A stretch of 64,000 nucleotides of DNA. Source: Paenibacillus aceris (lineage in GTDB: Bacteria; Bacillota; Bacilli; Paenibacillales; NBRC-103111). The stretch lies in assembly GCF_017874035.1 (NCBI RefSeq), contig NZ_JAGGKV010000009.1:124001-188000 (forward strand), written 5' to 3'. Below the pieces are notes generated by a model. The model saw only the letters and a program-made list of their open reading frames with translations. It made no database searches and was not told where the DNA came from. This document shows, piece by piece, positions 58,658 through 64,000 of the stretch. The position numbers and the translations under genes are program-made. Every line of letters starts with the position of its first letter. The first letter of the stretch is position 1.

Positions 58658-60130
58658 GTGGAGAGTAGAGATACCGTGCAAAAACCGTTCTGGACAATTA
58701 TTTTTGCCGTGTTTTTCGGGAATTTCATGGCGACATTAAGCACGACCAGCATCAATGTGGCTTTGCCGGTTTTTATGGATGACTTTCATTCAACATTGGA
58801 CATTGTTCAATGGATGATGTCCGGATTTATGCTGGCGACTGGCGTTATTGCTCCTATCATTGGTTTTATGGGAGACAAATTAAGCTATAAACGTTTGTAT
58901 ATCTATGCGTTAGCCGGATTTACTCTAACTTCTTTACTGTGCAGCTTCGCATGGAGCATGAAGTCTCTTATCGCATTTCGTATTCTGCAGGGACTGTTCA
59001 GTGGCATTATTATGCCCACCACGATGACGATTATTTATCAGGTTATACCGAAGGAAAAGCAGGCGAGCGCCATCAGTTTTTGGTCGGTTTCTGCTATGCT
59101 GGCACCGGCTTTCGGACCGACGATCGGAGGCTGGTTGACGGAGACGTACGGCTGGCAGACTTTGTTTCTAATGAATATTCCGATTGGAATCATTGCCATC
59201 ATCGTCACTCAGCGTTTTATCCCGTATTATCGGTTGGGAAAAGGATTATCTTTGGATTTTATAGGTTTCTTTGCGGTCATCCTCGGCACGAGCTCTCTGC
59301 TGACCTCTTTTAGCCAGAGTCATAGTTGGGGTTGGACGTCATGGAAAACGATAACCCTTATGCTTGTCGGCATACTTATCCTTTTCTATTTCATCCTAAG
59401 AAGCTTAAAAGCGAAAGAACCACTTCTTAATCTGCGTTTATTTAAAACTTCAAGGTTTACGTATAGCCTAATTCTGAACTGTACAATAACCATTTCTCTT
59501 TATGCGGGCACTTTTTTAATTCCTATTTATTTGCAAAAAATCCAGCAGGAGTCTTCGCTGCACACCGGACTTGTCATGCTGCCGGGAACGCTGGCAATGG
59601 CGCTTGTTTCCATGCTTGTAGGTAAATTATATAACAAGGTAGGGCCATTCCGTTTAATCCTATCTGGAGCTGTGCTGATGGCGGTATCGACGTGGGCGCT
59701 TTCCAGGTTGAATTTGACAACGGGAACTACCATTATCGTTATCTGGATTGCCATTCGTTACATCGGAATCGCGATGAGCAACATGCCGGTAACTAATGCG
59801 GGTATGACTGCCATACCGGCGCAGTTATCAGGTCAAGCATCAGCTTTAATGAACTGGATACGCCAAGGAACAGCTGCGCTTTCCGTTAGCATTTTCAGTA
59901 CTGTGCTTGCTTCCAGAACGTTAAGTCATCTGGGTGAATTTGCGGCGAATGATAAACAAGCGGAATCTAGCGCGCTCTCATTAAGCATACATGACGTGTT
60001 TATCATAGGGACGGTACTTGTTGTCATTGCGATTCCTCTCACATTCTTGATCAGGAAGAAAAATGCTGCAGATGAGGTCACGGTTAGCAGCAAGCAAAGT
60101 GTAAGTGTAAGCAAAGAACGGGGAAGATGA
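58658..60130 (+). CDS. MFS exporter, EmrB/QacA (DHA2) type
   Basis: 490 residues from a GTG start behind TGGAGGAATAGAA. About 14 membrane helices; SINVALPVFMDDFHSTLDIV with WMMSGFMLATGV, and the motif-C-like LAPAFGPTIGGWLTETYGWQ identify the DHA2 drug-exporter family. It probably exports a toxic compound. It follows the CBS gene after 41 bases and may be transcribed with it under the MarR-type operator. A terminator lies at its 3' end. Confidence 0.9.
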   Translation: MESRDTVQKPFWTIIFAVFFGNFMATLSTTSINVALPVFMDDFHSTLDIVQWMMSGFMLATGVIAPIIGFMGDKLSYKRLYIYALAGFTLTSLLCSFAWSMKSLIAFRILQGLFSGIIMPTTMTIIYQVIPKEKQASAISFWSVSAMLAPAFGPTIGGWLTETYGWQTLFLMNIPIGIIAIIVTQRFIPYYRLGKGLSLDFIGFFAVILGTSSLLTSFSQSHSWGWTSWKTITLMLVGILILFYFILRSLKAKEPLLNLRLFKTSRFTYSLILNCTITISLYAGTFLIPIYLQKIQQESSLHTGLVMLPGTLAMALVSMLVGKLYNKVGPFRLILSGAVLMAVSTWALSRLNLTTGTTIIVIWIAIRYIGIAMSNMPVTNAGMTAIPAQLSGQASALMNWIRQGTAALSVSIFSTVLASRTLSHLGEFAANDKQAESSALSLSIHDVFIIGTVLVVIAIPLTFLIRKKNAADEVTVSSKQSVSVSKERGR

Positions 60131-60158
60131 AGCAGGTAAAAAAGAGAACTCTTAAACA

Positions 60159-60206
60159 AAAAAAGGGATGTCCTGGCAGCCGCGAGAGGCTGAGGACATC
60201 CTTTTT
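60159..60206. terminator. Bidirectional terminator between convergent genes
   Basis: A-run, GGATGTCC-GCAGCC pairing with GGCTG-GGACATCC, and T-run. It is shared by the exporter (plus) and the NADH dehydrogenase gene (minus). Confidence 0.88.
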
Positions 60207-60210
60207 GAGC

Positions 60211-61392
60211 TTAATAAGCTAGAGCGAACAGACCGTGAATGTGAGAAAGGTAGCGAACATTGCTTGCTTCTTTCATCAGTGAAGCCGGTAAGCCTTTCAG
60301 CTGTGTGCTATTTCCACCGATCGTGCCGATACCGTCTTTACGGCCTAAACTGCCAAGCGTACCGGAGAACACAGGTGTGAATTTATCCATTGCGCCACCC
60401 TTGATTTGAACGGAAAGGTTGTAACCAACCGTTTCACCCATCTGCCAAGCAAGCTGTGCAGTAGGAGGATATGGTCTTTCGCTGCCTTCAGGGAATACAA
60501 CCGCGCAATCGCCTGCTAGGAAAATATTCTCGTGGGAAGTGGATTGAAGCGTTGAAGTTACCGTAGCACGGCCGCGGTCTTCTGCGATTCCACAGCTGCC
60601 GACAACAGGATTGCCTTTCACGCCGCCAGTCCAAATAATCGTGTTCGATTCGAGGGTTTGTCCGTTTTTCAACGATACTGTGTTTTTGGTAGCTTCCGTA
60701 ATCGCTACGCCTGTCAGGAAAGTGACTCCGCGTTTTTCAAGGCTAGTAACCGCGCGCTCGATCAGTACTTTAGGGAATACTGGCAGAACGGCAGGGCCAG
60801 CTTCTACGCAATAGATGGATACATCGCTGAAATCGATGCCTTTGCTGCGGCAAACTTCTGGCAGTTTATCAGCGAATTCGCCGACAAGCTCGACGCCTGT
60901 CAGACCGCCGCCGCCAACTACGATCGTTGCATCAGCTTTATTCCCGGAAGCTTTGTAAGCGTCCAGACGAGCTTCAACGTGCTCGCGGATACGGTTCGCA
61001 TCAGCTGCTGATTTGAGAACCATGCTGTTCTCTTCCAGACCTGGAATGCCAAAATAGTTCGTTTCGCTGCCTAGAGCAACGACAAGCGCATCGTAAGTAT
61101 GTACAGCGCCGCTGCTTGTGACGACTTGTTTATCATTTGGTTTAATCTCTTTGATCGTGTCAACAACAATATTCACGTGTTTGTCGCCAAGCAATTTTTG
61201 CAGTGGAAGCGCAACTGCTTGCTCTTTAATTGTGCCGCCAGCAAGACGGTGCAATTCCGTAATAATTTGATGTGTTGGAAAACGATTGATAATTGTTATG
61301 TTAGCTTCTGAAGCCGTCAAATGTTTACGCGCTGTCAATGCGGTTAAAAGGCCGCCATAACCGCCGCCAAGAATAAGTATTTGTTTTGCCAT
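60211..61392 (-). CDS. ndh: Type II NADH dehydrogenase
   Basis: 393 residues from ATG 61392 behind AGGG; an ATG three codons earlier is possible. The first FAD turn is LILGGGYGGLLTALTARKHL, the NADH turn is TIVVGGGGLTGVELVGEFAD, and NIFLAGDCAVVFPEGSERPY with PPTAQLAWQMGE matches the C-terminal NDH-2 block. It oxidises NADH and passes electrons to menaquinone without pumping protons. It lies 21 bases behind a DUF1641 gene, the same order as yjlC-ndh in Bacillus subtilis. Confidence 0.92.
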   Translation of the reverse strand: MAKQILILGGGYGGLLTALTARKHLTASEANITIINRFPTHQIITELHRLAGGTIKEQAVALPLQKLLGDKHVNIVVDTIKEIKPNDKQVVTSSGAVHTYDALVVALGSETNYFGIPGLEENSMVLKSAADANRIREHVEARLDAYKASGNKADATIVVGGGGLTGVELVGEFADKLPEVCRSKGIDFSDVSIYCVEAGPAVLPVFPKVLIERAVTSLEKRGVTFLTGVAITEATKNTVSLKNGQTLESNTIIWTGGVKGNPVVGSCGIAEDRGRATVTSTLQSTSHENIFLAGDCAVVFPEGSERPYPPTAQLAWQMGETVGYNLSVQIKGGAMDKFTPVFSGTLGSLGRKDGIGTIGGNSTQLKGLPASLMKEASNVRYLSHIHGLFALAY

Positions 61393-61413
61393 CGTTATCA
61401 TCCCTAGTCCGTA

Positions 61414-61845
61414 TTAATTTTTGCGTTCAGATAGTACGTTCAAGAATGCTTGTGCAAAGCGAAGTGTTTTCTGCACTTCAGGATCTTTCAGCATTTTTAG
61501 TATACCGAAGAGACCGATCGTTGATCCTGCTTCAGCCTGTGAGCGTTCACCAGCTTCAATAGCCGCGGATGCAATATCTTTCGCCTTATCATGTACGGGC
61601 TTCACAAATTCGCCAATACCTTGGGCAAAATCGTTAATCAATACTTTGTCTGTTGCTACGCTTTGTGCAAAATCATACGCTTTGGTTAACACAGTAACCA
61701 TTTCCGCCAATTTAGGCAGGTTGTCGACCAGAACAGTCAGAGATTGTTGCACCTCAGGCTTCAGCAATTGGTCAAGTACGTCTAACGATTTTGGTTCCGC
61801 AGCAGCCGTTGCTGCTACTTCTTGAACAGCAGATGTCTGTGACAT
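61414..61845 (-). CDS. yjlC: DUF1641 protein, YjlC-like
   Basis: 143 residues from ATG 61845, behind AAAGGAGG. A helical DUF1641 protein (VLDQLLKPEVQQSLTVLVDN, then LFGILKMLKDPEVQKTLRFA). In B. subtilis the yjlC gene precedes ndh in a Rex-controlled operon; the same order and a Rex-like box are seen here. Its molecular function is unknown, perhaps an accessory of NDH-2. The open frame continues upstream to 61968 without a start site. Confidence 0.87.
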   Translation of the reverse strand: MSQTSAVQEVAATAAAEPKSLDVLDQLLKPEVQQSLTVLVDNLPKLAEMVTVLTKAYDFAQSVATDKVLINDFAQGIGEFVKPVHDKAKDIASAAIEAGERSQAEAGSTIGLFGILKMLKDPEVQKTLRFAQAFLNVLSERKN

Positions 61846-61924
61846 ATGAAAATCCTCCTTTGCGTTGAAAAAAAATCGGGTACTGTCACAATGTGTACGG
61901 GTGAAACAAAAGTTTCCCAAATGG

Positions 61925-61942
61925 TTGTAACATTTTTCACAT
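61925..61942. promoter_or_regulatory. Rex-like operator of yjlC-ndh
   Basis: TTGTAACATTTTTCACAT matches the Rex box TTGTGAAN4TTCACAA apart from an A for G in the left arm, changes within the spacer-proximal bases and a T at the last position. It lies about 80 bases before yjlC. It also resembles an Fnr site. Rex control of ndh by the NADH/NAD ratio is known in B. subtilis. Confidence 0.6.
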
Positions 61943-62117
61943 ATGAAAATGTCAATCAACATCGACACAATTGGATATAAACCGTATTTAGATATTTTAC
62001 ACCGTTTGCCAGTAAAATTATAATTGAAAATATTTCAAATTCGTGAACATTGATCGAAAATGGAGCGGATATAGCGAAAGTAATGAAGCGCTTTCCGAAA
62101 ATCATTCAACCTGGCGA

Positions 62118-62147
62118 TTGACATGGCACCAAATAGTGCCGTATTAT
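62118..62147 (+). promoter_or_regulatory. SigA promoter with dyad of the ArsR gene
   Basis: TTGACA and TATTAT are 18 bases apart. The spacer holds the dyad GGCAC-CAAATA-GTGCC, and the inverted copy CACCAAAT/ATTTGGTG extends to 62168. It probably allows autoregulation by the downstream ArsR-type protein. The gap upstream (from 61943) shows nothing else. Confidence 0.65.
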
Positions 62148-62211
62148 TTTGCCAGGCATCATTTGGTGGCTCATTTTATCGACAAAGATTAGGAGAGGGC
62201 GGTTGTGGGTT

Positions 62212-62538
62212 GTGAGCGAAAATAACCCGATTCGAGATGTTTACGACGCTGTGGCTGATCCAACCCGCAGAAAACTGCTGCAACTCTTGGCAAATATAGA
62301 AGAAATGCCGCTGCATGAGTTAATGGTTCATTTCCAGATGGGGCGAACCGCTGTTTCCAAGCATTTGACGATTCTGAAAGAGGCCAATCTCGTCACAGAT
62401 CGCAAAGCAGGCAGAGAAACGCGTTATCGGCTGAATGCTGCTCCACTCCAAGAAATTCAGGATTGGGTATCCTTTTACGAGAAGTTCTGGAAAGAAAGAA
62501 TGCTGCTTTTAGACCAATTATTAAAGGAAGACTTATAA
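62212..62538 (+). CDS. ArsR-family HTH regulator
   Basis: 108 residues from a GTG start; TTG 62203 is an alternative behind AGGAGAGGG. The winged HTH reads YDAVADPTRRKLLQLLANIE, then MPLHELMVHFQMGRTAVSKH and LTILKEANLVTDRKAGRETRY, the type often paired with SRPBCC-domain proteins. The cysteine pairs of metal-sensing ArsR are absent, so it probably does not sense arsenite or zinc. No SRPBCC partner is encoded next to it. Confidence 0.88.
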   Translation: MSENNPIRDVYDAVADPTRRKLLQLLANIEEMPLHELMVHFQMGRTAVSKHLTILKEANLVTDRKAGRETRYRLNAAPLQEIQDWVSFYEKFWKERMLLLDQLLKEDL

Positions 62539-62585
62539 ATGCAATCGGTCACTCAACAATTTGAATAATCATGAACGTATCAGAA

Positions 62586-62623
62586 AACGTCAATCGGTCT
62601 ACATGATCGGATGCCGTTTTTTT
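62586..62623 (+). terminator. Rho-independent terminator
   Basis: AACG...AATCGGTC pairs imperfectly with GATCGGAT...CGTT, followed by a run of T. From here to 62760 no gene or clear element was seen. Confidence 0.7.
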
Positions 62624-62760
62624 GCATGTATCGGGAAGGATTCTTTAGAAAAATATTGAAATACTAAAAGCAATTTTAGTTCTAATTGTATCGCATAGCT
62701 AAGCAACTTAGGTTGTCTACATTCAAATATTGAACTAAAACGGAGAGGAGTGTTAACGTT

Positions 62761-64000
62761 TTGAGCGTATTTATTATCATTCTCATGCTGCTGGTTCTGA
62801 TCGGCGTATCCAATGTCGTGAACCGTTTTGTTCCGTTCATTCCCGTCCCCCTTATCCAAATCGCACTTGGGGCTGTTCTGGTGATTTTACCGTTAGGTAT
62901 ACACTTGCACCTGGAACCGGAATTGTTTTTCCTTTTGTTCATTGCTCCGCTGTTGTACAACGATGGCAAGCATACGCCGCGGGATGAACTATGGAAATTA
63001 CGCGCACCGATACTGCTGCTGGCGGTAGGGCTCGTTTTCATAACGGTATGTGTCGTTGGATATGTCGTCCACTGGTTGATTCCTTCGATCCCACTCGCGG
63101 CGGCATTCGGTCTGGCAGCGATCCTTTCACCTACAGATGCCGTGGCCGTCAGCTCCCTGGCTGGTCGTATTCATTTGCCCAAAAGCTTGAAACGACTGCT
63201 GGAAGGGGAAGCCTTAATGAACGATGCATCGGGTCTCGTTGCGTTCAAGTTCGCCATTGCCGCGGCAGTCACAGGTGTTTTTTCATTACCGAAAGCAAGT
63301 CTCAGTTTCCTCGTCATCTCCATTGGCGGACTACTGGTCGGAGCTCTTGTCGCTTTTCTCATAATAGGCCTACGCCAGCTGCTGCGTAGGGCAGGTCTTG
63401 AGGATGAAACGATGCACATGCTTTTGCAAATTTTAACGCCTTTTCTGCTCTTTCTGATTGCCGAGGAGCTTGGTGTATCAGGGATTTTGGCGGCGGTTGC
63501 TGGTGGACTGGTGCATGCTATCGAGAATGAGCGTATGGCGTTTACGATGCCTAGCCTCCAAAACGTATCCAATGCAACGTGGTCTGTCATTTTGTTTGTT
63601 CTAAATGGTTTGGTCTTTGTCCTTCTGGGCTTGCAAATCCCGGGAGTGTCCCGAACGATTCTAAGTGATCCGAATTTCGATAATTTCAAAGTTATCGGGT
63701 ATGCCATTCTCATATTCGTTCTTCTGCTAGTTCTGCGATTTGTATGGACGCTACTATTCGCAAGAGGCGGGCGCTGGTTCGGGAATCAGAATCAAGAGGT
63801 ACCCAGCATGCGTATGATGACGTTAACGGCAATTTCGGGTGTTCGTGGAACGGTAACGCTGGCGGGTGCGTTCTCCATTCCGCTTATCTTACAAAATGGC
63901 GATCCATTCCCGCAACGTGATCTTATAATCTTCCTTGCTGCCTCCGTCATATTGTTTTCGCTCCTGACGGCGAGCATCGTCCTTCCGCTGCTTGCCAAGC
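62761..64000 (+). CDS. Na+/H+ antiporter, CPA1 family, 3'-truncated by window edge
   Basis: 413 codons are visible from the TTG (GGAGAGGAG upstream), and the frame is open to the right edge. SPTDAVAVSSLAGRIHLPKS and LLEGEALMNDASGLVAFKFA are the diagnostic CPA1 motifs with the ion-binding Asp pair, and GVRGTVTLAGAFSIPL is a later conserved helix. About ten membrane helices are present. It exchanges Na+ (or K+) for protons. The C-terminal part lies outside the window. Confidence 0.9.
   Translation, partial: MSVFIIILMLLVLIGVSNVVNRFVPFIPVPLIQIALGAVLVILPLGIHLHLEPELFFLLFIAPLLYNDGKHTPRDELWKLRAPILLLAVGLVFITVCVVGYVVHWLIPSIPLAAAFGLAAILSPTDAVAVSSLAGRIHLPKSLKRLLEGEALMNDASGLVAFKFAIAAAVTGVFSLPKASLSFLVISIGGLLVGALVAFLIIGLRQLLRRAGLEDETMHMLLQILTPFLLFLIAEELGVSGILAAVAGGLVHAIENERMAFTMPSLQNVSNATWSVILFVLNGLVFVLLGLQIPGVSRTILSDPNFDNFKVIGYAILIFVLLLVLRFVWTLLFARGGRWFGNQNQEVPSMRMMTLTAISGVRGTVTLAGAFSIPLILQNGDPFPQRDLIIFLAASVILFSLLTASIVLPLLAK

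Noticed and set aside
62084..62097. cre-like AAGCGCTTTCC before the ArsR gene
   Set aside because: It has one base too few and misses conserved positions of the catabolite-response element.
1..64000. tRNA, rRNA, CRISPR arrays, insertion sequences, prophage or integrase genes
   Set aside because: No cloverleaf, repeat-spacer pattern, transposase or phage gene was recognised by eye in the window; a tRNAscan or profile search was not possible.

Overview
The window looks like a chromosomal piece of a soil Paenibacillus or close relative (Paenibacillaceae). The signs are S-layer-homology (SLH) anchored surface enzymes, a GerA/GerC/GerB spore-germination operon, a YesN/YesM-type two-component pair in front of a sugar ABC operon, many Firmicutes-style AGGAGG ribosome-binding sites, frequent TTG/GTG starts, and a short intergenic repeat of a kind I associate with Paenibacillus. 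No rRNA, tRNA, CRISPR array, insertion sequence or prophage was seen. Both ends cut genes: a secreted phosphoesterase on the left and a Na+/H+ antiporter on the right.

Left part (1-21 kb): a large secreted metallophosphoesterase with cohesin and dockerin modules; an SGNH/GDSL hydrolase; a two-gene polyamine-like operon (homospermidine-synthase-like dehydrogenase plus spermidine-synthase-like aminopropyltransferase); cysJ-cysI sulfite reductase; an ADP-ribosyltransferase-like protein followed by a ParB-like protein; an acyl-CoA dehydrogenase and a methyltransferase; a decayed oxalate decarboxylase; a small lipoprotein; a Nudix hydrolase; an SLH-anchored GH18 hydrolase; an orphan ABC sugar-binding lipoprotein; and a pentapeptide-repeat protein with a Cys-rich head.

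Middle (21-38 kb): a 1,865-residue SLH-anchored beta-helix protein with discoidin and cohesin modules; a membrane protein; a RibD/DHFR-like reductase; an orphan nicotianamine-synthase-like (CntL-type) enzyme; a secreted SH3-repeat protein; the germination operon; an SDR dehydrogenase; a PadR/DUF2812 pair with an operator-bearing promoter; and an EcsC protein.

Right part (38-64 kb): an AraC regulator divergent from an acid-sugar operon (KdgD-like, UxuA-like and aldehyde dehydrogenase), which together could turn an aldarate into 2-oxoglutarate; a TetR regulator divergent from a FAD monooxygenase; an aldo/keto reductase; YesN/YesM plus a cre-bearing sugar ABC operon that ends in Gfo/Idh/MocA and TIM-barrel enzymes; an MFS transporter whose stop abuts a beheaded thioredoxin-reductase-like pseudogene; a MarR regulator divergent from a CBS protein that seems to use an ATA start; an EmrB-type MFS exporter; a yjlC-ndh operon behind a Rex-like box; an ArsR regulator; and the antiporter.

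The best candidates for new biology are the polyamine pair, the acid-sugar operon with a UxuA-like enzyme where an aldarate dehydratase is expected, the orphan CntL-like enzyme, the ART-like/ParB-like pair and the non-canonical start of the CBS protein. All function calls rest on motif reading only; no database search was run.
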